Positions 40,952 to 49,674 of a stretch of DNA of 64,000 nucleotides are shown here, piece by piece. Location: positions 186,001 to 250,000 of the forward strand of contig NZ_JASJOM010000001.1 in NCBI RefSeq assembly GCF_030271255.1, in the 5' to 3' direction. Below the pieces are notes generated by a model that saw only the letters and a program-made list of their open reading frames with translations, was not told the DNA's origin and did no database searches. Source of the DNA: Peribacillus folii. Its GTDB lineage: Bacteria > Bacillota > Bacilli > Bacillales > DSM-1321. Each line of letters starts with the position of its first letter. The first letter of the stretch is position 1. The position numbers were made by a program, and so were the translations under genes.

Positions 40952-42724
40952 TTATTCTTGCAATTTTCTTACGATTCCCTCAGCTACCCCTTTTGGCATG
41001 CCCGCTCCGATAATATCCTCGACCGAAGCCTCTTTAATTTTCTTCAATGAGCCGAAATGCCTTAACAATTGCTTTCTCCGTTTCTCGCCGACCCCTGGAA
41101 TATCATCAAGCTGGGAGTGTACGGCATTTTTGCCGCGCAGCTGGCGGTGAAACGTAATCGCGAATCGATGCACTTCATCCTGAATTCTTTGCAATAAGTA
41201 GAATTCCTGGCTCCGGGAATCAAGCGGTACAAGCTCAAGCGGATTGCCGATCATCAATTGCGATGTTTTATGCTTTTCGTCTTTAATCAGACCTGAAAGC
41301 GGGATATCAAGGCCCAGTTCGTTTTCCAAAATATCGCGTACGGCCTCCACATGCCCTTTGCCTCCATCAATGATGATTAAATCCGGAAGCGGAAGACCTT
41401 CTTTCAATACGCGTGAATACCTTCTTCGGACGACCTCGCGCATCGATTCATAATCATCAGGACCCTGGACCGTTTTAATCTTATATTTGCGGTATTCCCT
41501 TTTCTCGGGTTTGCCATCAATGAATACGACCAAAGCGGAAACAGGATCGCTTCCCTGGATGTTGGAGTTATCGAAGGCCTCAATTCGATGCGGGGTATAG
41601 ATCCCTAATTGCACTCCCAGATTTTCCACTGCCTTGATCGTCCTTTCCTCATCCCGCTCGATCAATGAAAACTTTTCCTGAAGCGCAATCGAGGCGTTTT
41701 TATTGGCCAATTTCAGCATATCTTTTTTCGCTCCCCGCTTTGGGTGAATGGTCTTCACGCCAAGCAGGCCTTCAGCCAATTCAGCGTCCACCGATTCAGG
41801 CAGCAAGATTTCCTTTGGCTTGAAATGGTTGGTAATCTCGTAAAACTGGCCCAGGAAAGTAAGCAGTTCCTGTTCCGGCTCATCATAGACGGGAAAAAGG
41901 GAAACATCCCTTTCTATCAATTTACCTTGTCGCACAAAAAATACTTGAACGCACATCCAGCCCTTATCATGAGCAAATCCGAATACATCCCTGTCGATGA
42001 AATCGGTCGACATCATTTTCTGCTTTTCCATCGTGATATCAATATGGGCAATCTTGTCACGAAACTCCTTGGCCCTCTCAAAATCCAGATCTTCCGAGGC
42101 CTCCAGCATTTTCTCGGTCAGCTCTTTTTTTATTTCCGTATGCCCGCCGTTCAAGAAGCGGTTTATATCATCGAGCATTTTTTTATATTCCTGTTCCTCC
42201 ACATCATAAACGCATGGAGCCAGACATTGGCCAAGGTGATAATAAAGGCAGACCCGATCCGGTAACGTATTGCACTTCCGAAGAGGGTAGATGCGGTCGA
42301 GTAGTTTTTTCGTTTCATTTGCGGCAAAAGCATTAGGATAAGGACCAAAATATTTCCCCTTGTCTTTTTTGACCTTTCTCGTAATGATCAAACGGGGATG
42401 CCGCTCCGCAGTCAGCTTAATGAAGGGATAGGTTTTATCATCCTTAAGCATGACATTATATTTTGGATCATGTTTTTTGATCAGATTCAGCTCTAAGATG
42501 AGCGCCTCGATATTGGAAGATGTAATGATGTATTCAAAATCCTCAATCTCGTTGACGAGCCGGAATGTCTTTCCATCATGGGATCCCGTGAAATAGGAAC
42601 GGACACGGTTCTTCAACACTTTCGCCTTGCCTACGTAAATGATCGTTCCCTGACGATCTTTCATTAGATAACAACCAGGCTGATCGGGAAGAAGGGCAAG
42701 TTTATTCTTTATTTGCTGGTTCAT
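40952..42724 (-). CDS. uvrC: excinuclease ABC subunit C
   Basis: Makes both incisions in nucleotide excision repair. 590 residues: GIY-YIG domain ([19 protein letters not shown], about 16-34), UVR motif (about 200-235), RNase H-like domain, and C-terminal tandem helix-hairpin-helix ([15 protein letters not shown]). Start ATG at 42724 ([10 protein letters not shown]) with AGGAGG upstream; the frame to 42769 is not needed. Confidence 0.97.
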   Translation of the reverse strand: MNQQIKNKLALLPDQPGCYLMKDRQGTIIYVGKAKVLKNRVRSYFTGSHDGKTFRLVNEIEDFEYIITSSNIEALILELNLIKKHDPKYNVMLKDDKTYPFIKLTAERHPRLIITRKVKKDKGKYFGPYPNAFAANETKKLLDRIYPLRKCNTLPDRVCLYYHLGQCLAPCVYDVEEQEYKKMLDDINRFLNGGHTEIKKELTEKMLEASEDLDFERAKEFRDKIAHIDITMEKQKMMSTDFIDRDVFGFAHDKGWMCVQVFFVRQGKLIERDVSLFPVYDEPEQELLTFLGQFYEITNHFKPKEILLPESVDAELAEGLLGVKTIHPKRGAKKDMLKLANKNASIALQEKFSLIERDEERTIKAVENLGVQLGIYTPHRIEAFDNSNIQGSDPVSALVVFIDGKPEKREYRKYKIKTVQGPDDYESMREVVRRRYSRVLKEGLPLPDLIIIDGGKGHVEAVRDILENELGLDIPLSGLIKDEKHKTSQLMIGNPLELVPLDSRSQEFYLLQRIQDEVHRFAITFHRQLRGKNAVHSQLDDIPGVGEKRRKQLLRHFGSLKKIKEASVEDIIGAGMPKGVAEGIVRKLQE

Positions 42725-42776
42725 GCATTCAGCCTCCTGTTCTCCCAGTTTACAATTATTATATATCAAGATAGCG

Positions 42777-42812
42777 AAAAAAGCTTCAAGTCCGGGGACT
42801 TGAAGCTTTTTT
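42777..42812 (-). terminator. trxA terminator
   Basis: AAAAAAGCTTCAAGTCC and its perfect complement with a 2-nt gap; T-run on both strands. Confidence 0.92.
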
Positions 42813-42826
42813 AACTGGTCCGCTTA

Positions 42827-43141
42827 TTAAGCGTGTTTAGCAATAAGTTCAGCAAGAGCTTCTTTTGGTTGGAAGCCAACCACTTTATCCACCACTTCAC
42901 CGTCTTTAAGGACGATTAGTGTCGGGATGCTCATTACACCGAATTTCCCTGCTGTTTCTTGGTTTTCATCTACATCGACTTTTACGATTTTCGCCGTATC
43001 GCCAATTTCCGTATCAAGCTCTTGAAGAACAGGAGCGATCATTTTACAAGGTCCGCACCAAGGAGCCCAGAAATCTACAAGAACGACACCTTCGCTAGTA
43101 TCCGTCGTGAACGTTTGGTCAGTTGCATTTACAATAGCCAT
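42827..43141 (-). CDS. trxA: thioredoxin
   Basis: 104 residues. Active site WAPWCGPCK (about 26-34) and cis-proline region MSIPTL are intact. Start ATG at 43141 ([11 protein letters not shown]) with GAGGAAATATAT upstream. Single gene between the uvrC and etfA transcripts, with its own terminator. Confidence 0.98.
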   Translation of the reverse strand: MAIVNATDQTFTTDTSEGVVLVDFWAPWCGPCKMIAPVLQELDTEIGDTAKIVKVDVDENQETAGKFGVMSIPTLIVLKDGEVVDKVVGFQPKEALAELIAKHA

Positions 43142-43287
43142 ATATATTTCCTCCTCAAATTTACTCAAATAACTAAAGACAGTATACCATTGTTGCTGGA
43201 ATCGATGCTATTATTTTGCTTCAGTGGTAGGATGTCCAAAAAAAGAGGGAATATGCACCCAAAGGGAGCAGCCTGAATCAAAAAAGG

Positions 43288-43318
43288 AAGGGACAAGACA
43301 TGTTCTGTCTCGTCCCTT
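43288..43318 (-). terminator. terminator of the fadR-fadB-etf operon
   Basis: AAGGGACGAGACAG / CTTGTCCCTT stem followed by a T-rich run on the minus strand, after etfA. Confidence 0.9.
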
Positions 43319-43336
43319 ATCCGAAGCATCTTCGCT

Positions 43337-44314
43337 TTACGCATTGACTTTAAGCTTCTTGAATTCCTCCGTCAGCAATGGTATGACTTCAAAAAGGTCG
43401 CCGACAATTCCATAGTCAGCTACATTGAAGATGTTCGCTTCAGGATCTTTGTTGATGGCTACGATCACTTTAGAGTTGGACATACCAGCTAAATGCTGGA
43501 TCGCTCCAGAAATCCCGCAGGCAATATATAGGTCAGGTGTAACGACCTTACCCGTTTGCCCGATTTGTAAAGAATAGTCACAATAATCCGCGTCACATGC
43601 ACCACGGGAAGCACCTACCGCCCCGCCAAGAACTTGTGCCAGTTCCTTTAAAGGCTCGAAGCCATCTTCACTTTTCACTCCGCGGCCGCCAGCGATGATC
43701 ACCTTCGCTTCCGAAAGGTCGACTCCTTCACTTGCCTTTCTGACCACATCTTTAATGATCGTGCGTAAATCCTTGATATCCACGCTTAACGCGGCAACAT
43801 CACCGGAGCGGGACTCATCCTTCGCCAATGGCTCAATATTGTTCGGACGGATCGTCGCGAATATTACGCCACCAGTAACAATTTTCTTTTCAAATGCTTT
43901 ACCAGAATAAATAGGACGGGTGAAAACGATATTTCCGCCTTCTTCTTCGATGGATGTCACGTCAGAGATCAATCCTGATTCAAGCTTTCCAGCCAATTTA
44001 GGGGCAAGGTCTTTTCCAAGCGCCGTGTGTCCGAAGAAAATGCCTTCCGGCTTTTCCTGCTCGATGACGGCTAGCAAGGCTTGAGCAAAACCATCTGAAG
44101 TGTACTGCTTCAATTGATCGTTTTCGACAGCAACAACCCGGTCTGCACCGTATTGGATCAATTCATTCCCCAAATCCTGAACACTGTCACCAACTAAAAC
44201 ACCTACGATTTCTCCGCCATCTGCAGCAAGCTTAGCCGCACCGATCGCTTCAAATGATACATTTCTTAGTGAACCGTCGCGAACTTCGCCCAATACAAGA
44301 AACTTTCTAGCCAT
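43337..44314 (-). CDS. etfA: electron transfer flavoprotein alpha subunit
   Basis: 325 residues. C-terminal FAD-binding domain motifs GGRGVKSEDGFEPL, GQTGKVVTPDLYIA and SGAIQHLAGM. With EtfB it takes electrons from acyl-CoA dehydrogenases to the quinone pool. It follows etfB by 70 bp and ends the operon begun by fadR. Confidence 0.97.
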   Translation of the reverse strand: MARKFLVLGEVRDGSLRNVSFEAIGAAKLAADGGEIVGVLVGDSVQDLGNELIQYGADRVVAVENDQLKQYTSDGFAQALLAVIEQEKPEGIFFGHTALGKDLAPKLAGKLESGLISDVTSIEEEGGNIVFTRPIYSGKAFEKKIVTGGVIFATIRPNNIEPLAKDESRSGDVAALSVDIKDLRTIIKDVVRKASEGVDLSEAKVIIAGGRGVKSEDGFEPLKELAQVLGGAVGASRGACDADYCDYSLQIGQTGKVVTPDLYIACGISGAIQHLAGMSNSKVIVAINKDPEANIFNVADYGIVGDLFEVIPLLTEEFKKLKVNA

Positions 44315-44386
44315 TTATAAAAACCTCCTGTGCTCTATTTTAACTATTTGTTGTGTGTGGTTTGTTTTAAAAAGGTACCGTTTCTA

Positions 44387-45160
44387 TTAAATTACTTTAG
44401 CTTCGCTGCGTAATAATTGTACAAGTTCGTTAACTTGGTCACCGATCTCGCCGCTCAATACCTTTCCTGCTTCTTTTTTAGCCGGAAGGTAAATTTCGAT
44501 CGTTTTCGTTTTCGCTTCGACATCATCCTCTTCCAGGTCCAGATCGTCCAATTCCAATTCTTCAAGCGGTTTCTTCTTCGCTTTCATGATCCCTGGCAAT
44601 GAAGGATAACGCGGGTCATTTAACCCTTGCTGAGCCGTCACCAATAATGGAAGGGAAGCTTCGATCGTTTCGGAATCCCCCTCAACATCGCGGATAACGC
44701 TTACATTTCCATCTGCAATATCCAATTTAGTGATCGTTGTGATATAAGGGATCCCTAAAATTTCGGCAACGCGCGGACCGACTTGCCCTGAACCGCCATC
44801 GATTGCGACATTTCCGGCGATGATTAAATCGGCCTCTTTGTCTTTTAAATATTCGCCTATGATTTTGGCTGTCGTGAATTGGTCGCCATTTTCTATATCA
44901 TCCTCGATATTGATCAATACCGCTTTATCTGCACCCATTGCAAGAGCTGTACGCAATTGCTTCTCGGCCTCTTCGGTTCCGACTGAAATGACCGTTACTT
45001 CACCGCCTTGTGCATCCCGCACTTGGATGGCTTCTTCAACAGCATACTCATCATACGGATTGATGATGAATTCTGCTCCATCTTCATTGATTTTCCCGTT
45101 GGACAGTGTAATTTTTTCTTCTGTATCAAATGTTCTTTTCAGCAGCACATAAATATTCAC
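44387..45160 (-). CDS. etfB: electron transfer flavoprotein beta subunit
   Basis: 257 residues from GTG at 45160 (MNIYVLLKRTFDTEEKI), preceded by GGGAGGTATTACC. The AMP-binding region DGGSGQVGPRVAE is present. An upstream continuation to 45241 lacks a site and overlaps non-coding sequence. The partner of EtfA; both belong to the FadR-controlled set in B. subtilis. Confidence 0.96.
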   Translation of the reverse strand: MNIYVLLKRTFDTEEKITLSNGKINEDGAEFIINPYDEYAVEEAIQVRDAQGGEVTVISVGTEEAEKQLRTALAMGADKAVLINIEDDIENGDQFTTAKIIGEYLKDKEADLIIAGNVAIDGGSGQVGPRVAEILGIPYITTITKLDIADGNVSVIRDVEGDSETIEASLPLLVTAQQGLNDPRYPSLPGIMKAKKKPLEELELDDLDLEEDDVEAKTKTIEIYLPAKKEAGKVLSGEIGDQVNELVQLLRSEAKVI

Positions 45161-45288
45161 GGTAATACCTCCCGAATAATTTGAGTTTTGAAGATTATGA
45201 ATTTTATAGATATATGAATAGTATTCTTCAGGTTCCAGCAAAATCCTGCATAATATTTAAAAATAGTTTTTTTGTACCTTCAAACATA

Positions 45289-46062
45289 TTATTTCCCTTT
45301 GAATACAGCCTCTCTTTTTTCGATGAAGGCACGAATGCCTTCTTGTGCATCAGCCGTATCAAAAGCTTTGCCAAAAAGGGCGGCCTCCCTTTCCACACCT
45401 TCATAGTAGGAATCATGCTTCGTATAATTCAATAACTCGATGGCGGCCTTTAATGCAAGCGGGCTTTTCTTGGCGATTTTATGGGCCAATTCCTTTGCCT
45501 TCACAAGTAGGTCTTCATCCGTGAAGGCCTGATTCGCCAGACCCCATTGAACGGCTTGTGTGCCTGTGATCGGTTCACTTGTAAAGAGCATTTCAGCTGC
45601 CTTTGCCGTGCCGACATAACGTGGAAGGCGCTGTGTACCTGCAAAACCGGGGATTAATCCCAATTGCAGCTCAGGCAAGCCTAGTTTCGCCCTTTCGGTC
45701 ACCAGACGAATGTGGCAGGACATGGCCAGTTCCAGCCCTCCGCCAAGCGCTGCACCATGGATGGCAGCAATGACCGGTTTGGGAAAGGATTCAATTTTTT
45801 CAAAAACAGCTTGACCTTTCTTGGTCAGCGATATGAAGGCTTCACCATTTTTCACTTCCGTAAACTCTTTAATGTCGGCTCCAGCCGAGAAAAATCTTCC
45901 TTCACCATGAAGAAGGACAACCCGTACCTCTTCGTTTTGCCCGATTTGATCGAAGGCCTCGGACAGCTCCCCGATGATGGCTGAGGAAAGTGCGTTTGCG
46001 GGCGCATGATCAATCGTTATGAATGCCACATGATTTTCGACAGAAAGCTTAAGGTATTCCAT
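45289..46062 (-). CDS. fadB: enoyl-CoA hydratase FadB (YsiB)
   Basis: Hydrates trans-2-enoyl-CoA in beta-oxidation. 257 residues from ATG at 46062, 7 bp after AGGAGGG. Crotonase oxyanion-hole motifs AADIKEF-like GADIKEF and GAALGGGLELAMSC, and catalytic glutamates in LPELQLGLIPGFAGTQ. Second gene of the fadR operon. B. subtilis ysiB is the orthologue by position. Confidence 0.95.
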   Translation of the reverse strand: MEYLKLSVENHVAFITIDHAPANALSSAIIGELSEAFDQIGQNEEVRVVLLHGEGRFFSAGADIKEFTEVKNGEAFISLTKKGQAVFEKIESFPKPVIAAIHGAALGGGLELAMSCHIRLVTERAKLGLPELQLGLIPGFAGTQRLPRYVGTAKAAEMLFTSEPITGTQAVQWGLANQAFTDEDLLVKAKELAHKIAKKSPLALKAAIELLNYTKHDSYYEGVEREAALFGKAFDTADAQEGIRAFIEKREAVFKGK

Positions 46063-46187
46063 ATCCATCCCTCCTGGCATGTTAGTCAAACTTTTTCGAA
46101 CATTCAATATGTATCTCTTTCCTTAAAAAGCAGGAAAGCAATTAACCGATTCTTTAGAGGATGGTCGCCCACCCTCGATTCGAATCG

Positions 46188-46775
46188 CTAACTTTTCAAG
46201 CCACATCCTCCAAGCAGAAGGCGGTGAACGTCTGGTGCCAGGTCCGAGAGCGAATACTTCTGCTCATTCATGACCCATGTGGTCACCGTTTCATCAATCG
46301 TTCCAAATATCATCTGCCTTGCAAGTAAATTATTCAAATCAGGCAGGAATTCGCCTTTCTCTTTTCCTTCGGTGATGATCTGATCGATTAGATTCAAATA
46401 TCCTCTCAACACATCATTGATTCTTAGGCGTAATTCTTTATTCGACTGCCTTAATTCCAACTGGGTTACAATTGCCAAATTGACGTCTTCTGAAAGGATT
46501 TGAAAATGTTTCTGGATAAGCACATGCATTTTTTCGGACGCTGTGGATTTCCCTTTGAGTTCCTCTTCGATCTGTTCCACAAAATAGCCCATCTTTTCAT
46601 GAAATAATGATATCAAAATATCTTCTTTATTTTTAAAATAAAGATAGATGGTGCCGTCCGCTACGCCTGCCTGCTTGGCGATTTTGGATACTTGAGCTTG
46701 ATAATAGCCGTGTTGGGCAATGACGATGACGGCTGCGTCAATAATTTGATTATACTTCGGTCTGTTGCGTTTCAC
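46188..46775 (-). CDS. fadR: TetR-family fatty-acid degradation regulator FadR (YsiA)
   Basis: 195 residues. N-terminal TetR helix-turn-helix (IDAAVIVIAQHGY to GVADGTIYLYFKNKE), then the FadR C-terminal ligand domain ending MIFGTIDETVTTWVMN. Close to B. subtilis FadR throughout. Start GTG at 46775, where the B. subtilis protein also begins (KxKRPKY). Long-chain acyl-CoA releases it from DNA. A matching operator lies at its own promoter. Confidence 0.97.
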   Translation of the reverse strand: MKRNRPKYNQIIDAAVIVIAQHGYYQAQVSKIAKQAGVADGTIYLYFKNKEDILISLFHEKMGYFVEQIEEELKGKSTASEKMHVLIQKHFQILSEDVNLAIVTQLELRQSNKELRLRINDVLRGYLNLIDQIITEGKEKGEFLPDLNNLLARQMIFGTIDETVTTWVMNEQKYSLSDLAPDVHRLLLGGCGLKS

Positions 46776-46796
46776 TGGCGGTCCCCTTTCAGAAAA

Positions 46797-46814
46797 TGAA
46801 TGAATCATCATTCA
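46797..46814. promoter_or_regulatory. FadR operator
   Basis: TGAATGAATCATCATTCA matches the B. subtilis FadR consensus TGAATGAMTANTCATTCA at all but one defined position. It overlaps the expected start site of the fadR promoter, so autorepression of fadR-fadB-etfBA is expected. Confidence 0.9.
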
Positions 46815-46821
46815 TATTTCT

Positions 46822-46850
46822 ATCATAAAATGACGACACTTGACTGTCAA
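46822..46850 (-). promoter_or_regulatory. sigma-A promoter of the fadR operon
   Basis: Minus strand TTGACA (46845-46850), 17 bp, TATGAT (46822-46827). Confidence 0.9.
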
Positions 46851-46940
46851 GCAAAAACTTTAAAGAGTCCTGAGATTCCACCATCACTATGGTTCATTCT
46901 ACAGCCTGGATCTGGAGGTTGTCCAGCTTCTTTCCAAAAC

Positions 46941-46965
46941 ACGGAGCCATGGGCCTCTGCTCCGT
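46941..46965 (-). terminator. lcfA terminator
   Basis: ACGGAGC / GCTCCGT stem with GTTTT following on the minus strand. Confidence 0.7.
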
Positions 46966-46982
46966 AAGGATGATATGCTGCT

Positions 46983-48686
46983 TTACGCTTCTTTTCTTTC
47001 TTCGGATAGCTTTTTCTTTTCTTCCTCGATCAGGACTCTTCTCAAAATCTTGCCTACCGTGGTTTTAGGCAGCTCTTCCCTGAATTCATAGCTGCGCGGC
47101 ACCTTATAGGAAGCCAGGCTCTTTCTGGCAAACTCATTCAATTCCGCTTCAGTCGCACTCGCATTATTTTTCAGGACAACATAGGCTTTGACGGTCTCGC
47201 CGCGATATGGGTCGGGTATGCCTGCTACCACTACCTCCTGGATCGCCTCATGCTCGTAAAGTACCTCTTCCACCTCACGCGGGTAGATGTTGAATCCTCC
47301 GGCAATGATGGTATCTTTTTTCCTCTCGACCACATAAAAGAACCCCTGTTCATCCATGTAGCCCAAATCACCCGTTAGCAGCCAGCCATTTTTAAATGTG
47401 CTTTCCGTATCTTCCGGCCGATTCCAGTATCCCTGCATCACTTGAGGTCCTTTTATGGCAATTTCCCCAATTTCATTCGGCGGAAGCTCTTCACCCGTTT
47501 CCAGGGACAAAATCGCCGAGTCCGTATCTGGCCAGGGCAGTCCAATGCTTCCTTTTACACGGGGCTGATCCCAAATGAAATTGGCATGTGTCACCGGAGA
47601 GGTTTCCGATAGTCCATAGCCCTCAACCAGCTTTCCGCCCGTGATACTTTCGAATTGCTCCTGAACCTCCAAAGGCAGCGGAGCGGAACCGCTTATACAC
47701 GCATTGATGGAGGACAAATCATATTTGGCGATATCCGGATGGTTCAGCAGGCCGATATACATCGTTGGCGCACCGGGAAACATCGTCGGCTTCTGTTTTT
47801 GGATGGTTTTCAGCGTCGCTTCGATATCGAACTTAGGCATGATGATCATCGTATTCCCTTCCATGACGGATAGAACCAATACCGTCGTCATCCCATACAC
47901 ATGGAAGAATGGTAAAATGGCCAGGACCCTCTCCTCCCCGCGCCTATTTTTGTAAAGCCAGGCGTTGCACATCTTGGTATTCGCCAATAGGTTCTTATGA
48001 GTCAGCATGACACCTTTTGGAAAACCCGTTGTCCCGCCAGTATATTGCAAAAGCGCAAGGTCTTCATTAACATCGATCGGCTCAAGCACTTCCTCAGGGA
48101 TTTTCCGTTTCATGATTTCGGTAAATAAATGATGATTGCCTTCATGCTCCACTTTGACGACGATGCCATATTGTTTTTTTTGGATGAACGGATAGATCAG
48201 GTTTTTCGGAAAAGGTAAATATTCCTTGATAGCGGTTACAATGATGTGTTCGAGATTCGTTCTTGAAGCGATGGCCGTGACACGCGGAAATAAAATGTCC
48301 ATCACTACAATCATTTTTGCCCCGGAATCCTTCATTTGGTACTCGAGTTCACGTTCTGTATAGGTTGGATTCGTTTGGACCACTACGCCCCCCGCCATCA
48401 ATATCCCAAAAAAGCTGATGACCCCCTGAGGACAGTTTGGAAGCATGACGGCAACGCGCTCCCCCTTTTGAAGGCCGATGCCTTTTAAATAGGCTGCGAA
48501 CCTTAAAGCAGATTCATAGACTTCACGGTAAGACAATTCTTTTCCCTGGAAATGAATCGATGCTTTATCGGGAAATTCTTCGGCTGACTCCTTCAAAAAC
48601 GAATAAAGAGGCTTATCTTCATACGATAAAACGGCTGGTATCTGTGCCGGATAAATGGCTTGCCATGGCTTATGGCTCATGTACAC
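46983..48686 (-). CDS. lcfA: long-chain fatty acid-CoA ligase
   Basis: Activates fatty acids for beta-oxidation. 567 residues. AMP-binding motif LLQYTGGTTGFPKGVMLTHK, A5 GYGLSETSP, A7 TGDLGYMD, and A10 lysine in PKTTVGKILRR. Two ATGs (48686, 48680) are possible; GGAGGGG lies just upstream. It is divergent in transcription unit from fadR but on the same strand, with no clear FadR box of its own seen. Confidence 0.95.
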   Translation of the reverse strand: MYMSHKPWQAIYPAQIPAVLSYEDKPLYSFLKESAEEFPDKASIHFQGKELSYREVYESALRFAAYLKGIGLQKGERVAVMLPNCPQGVISFFGILMAGGVVVQTNPTYTERELEYQMKDSGAKMIVVMDILFPRVTAIASRTNLEHIIVTAIKEYLPFPKNLIYPFIQKKQYGIVVKVEHEGNHHLFTEIMKRKIPEEVLEPIDVNEDLALLQYTGGTTGFPKGVMLTHKNLLANTKMCNAWLYKNRRGEERVLAILPFFHVYGMTTVLVLSVMEGNTMIIMPKFDIEATLKTIQKQKPTMFPGAPTMYIGLLNHPDIAKYDLSSINACISGSAPLPLEVQEQFESITGGKLVEGYGLSETSPVTHANFIWDQPRVKGSIGLPWPDTDSAILSLETGEELPPNEIGEIAIKGPQVMQGYWNRPEDTESTFKNGWLLTGDLGYMDEQGFFYVVERKKDTIIAGGFNIYPREVEEVLYEHEAIQEVVVAGIPDPYRGETVKAYVVLKNNASATEAELNEFARKSLASYKVPRSYEFREELPKTTVGKILRRVLIEEEKKKLSEERKEA

Positions 48687-49068
48687 CCCTCCTTCTGAAT
48701 ATTCTTAATACTCTTTCTCATTATATTACACCCGGGATTTTCTTACAATTGTTGAAATGAGGAAATATAAGCATAAAGGCTGATGGCAGAATCTAAGGTG
48801 CATGTAATCTACCACAGAACTTAGAAACCACCCCGAACTGAGTCACATTCGTTTTCAATCAAAGTGGAATGAAACGGAAGGCGCGACACTCCTGCGGGAA
48901 TTGCGCGTCTACGTGAGACACCGCAGGCTGAAAGCCGAGGAGGCTCAAGGACCGCCTCTGGATAAGGGAGCGCCTGCAGTGAAATGAAACGATCTAAATA
49001 CAGACCTCCAAAATTGTGGCCATTCAAGTGCTGAGCTTGAAACCACTCTTTCTATTCGACTTCAAAAT
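48687..49068. other. gene-free region upstream of lcfA holding repeat copy 2
   Basis: About 380 bp. The first 100 bp contain the lcfA promoter region (no consensus pair picked out). The rest is the dispersed repeat copy 2 and flanking DNA. No coding frame with a ribosome site. Confidence 0.6.
48862..48993 (+). repeat. dispersed GC-rich intergenic repeat, copy 2
   Basis: Shares ordered blocks with 9122-9256 (that copy inverted): ATGAAACGGAA, ACTCCTGCGGGAA, GTGAGACACCGCAGG, GCCGAGGAGGCTC, CTGGATAA, GCCTGCAGTG, AATGAAACG. It has short deletions relative to copy 1. Confidence 0.8.
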
Positions 49069-49072
49069 AAAA

Positions 49073-49090
49073 AGCGACCGAATGGCCGCT
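49073..49090 (-). terminator. terminator of the mutS2-yshE transcript
   Basis: AGCGGCC / GGTCGCT stem followed by TTTTTA on the minus strand, 5 bp after the 27-residue gene. Confidence 0.85.
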
Positions 49091-49094
49091 TCTT

Positions 49095-49178
49095 TCAAGT
49101 GAAGAATAACATATAAACGATTCCAAGCAGAAAAAAGATTCCGCAACAAACAATCAAGACTTTTGCAAGCTTCTCCAC
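49095..49178 (-). CDS. 27-residue single-span membrane peptide
   Basis: GTG start with GAGGGAG 6 bp upstream. Sequence opens MEKLAKVLIVCCGIFF and ends FFT: one hydrophobic helix with a short basic N-terminus. It lies 25 bp after yshE and its stop is 5 bp before a terminator, the position expected for a genuine last gene of the operon. Unknown function; could be a regulatory membrane peptide or an unselected frame. Confidence 0.55.
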   Translation of the reverse strand: MEKLAKVLIVCCGIFFLLGIVYMLFFT

Positions 49179-49203
49179 AATTTTCTCCCTCTCATGCTGG
49201 GCA

Positions 49204-49611
49204 TCAAGAAATTCCTGCACCGATGACAAAAGATAAAGCGATGGAAATGATCATCGATAGGAATCCAACTGCCCGGTTATCTTTTTGTATTTCTTCATCT
49301 ATTTTAAATCCAGGTGTCATAAATTCAAAAATGAAATAACCGATCAGCAAAAGGACAAATCCGTACACACCCCAGCCAATCATGGTAATGAGCGAGTTCT
49401 GATGGAGGATGGACTGCTGGAATACATAGGCGATCCCAAATATCTTGCCGCCAGTAGCCAACGCCACGGAAAGGTTTCCCTGCTTGATTTCCTCCCAGTT
49501 CTTGTACTTTGTGACAAGTTCAAAGATGGCTAAAAAAACAATCATGCACAAAATTACGACACTGTAACGAGCAGCGATATATACATATTCATTTTCCCAC
49601 ATATTCTCCAT
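49204..49611 (-). CDS. yshE: DUF350-family membrane protein YshE
   Basis: 135 residues with four membrane helices. GNLSVALATGGKIFGIA is the DUF350 signature, and the C-terminal part repeats it in degenerate form (DNRAVGFLSMIISIALSF). Start ATG at 49611 with GGGAGTTGGACC; the longer frame to 49665 overlaps the mutS2 end and is not supported. Position after mutS2 as in B. subtilis. Function unknown. Confidence 0.88.
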   Translation of the reverse strand: MENMWENEYVYIAARYSVVILCMIVFLAIFELVTKYKNWEEIKQGNLSVALATGGKIFGIAYVFQQSILHQNSLITMIGWGVYGFVLLLIGYFIFEFMTPGFKIDEEIQKDNRAVGFLSMIISIALSFVIGAGIS

Positions 49612-49674
49612 GGTCCAACTCCCAAAATGGTAACTGGTCAGCCAGCCAGGCAGAATAGCCGGCATGACCGCCCT

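Noticed and set aside
48687-48780. FadR operator upstream of lcfA
   Set aside because: Only loosely similar to the FadR consensus, unlike the clear site at fadR.
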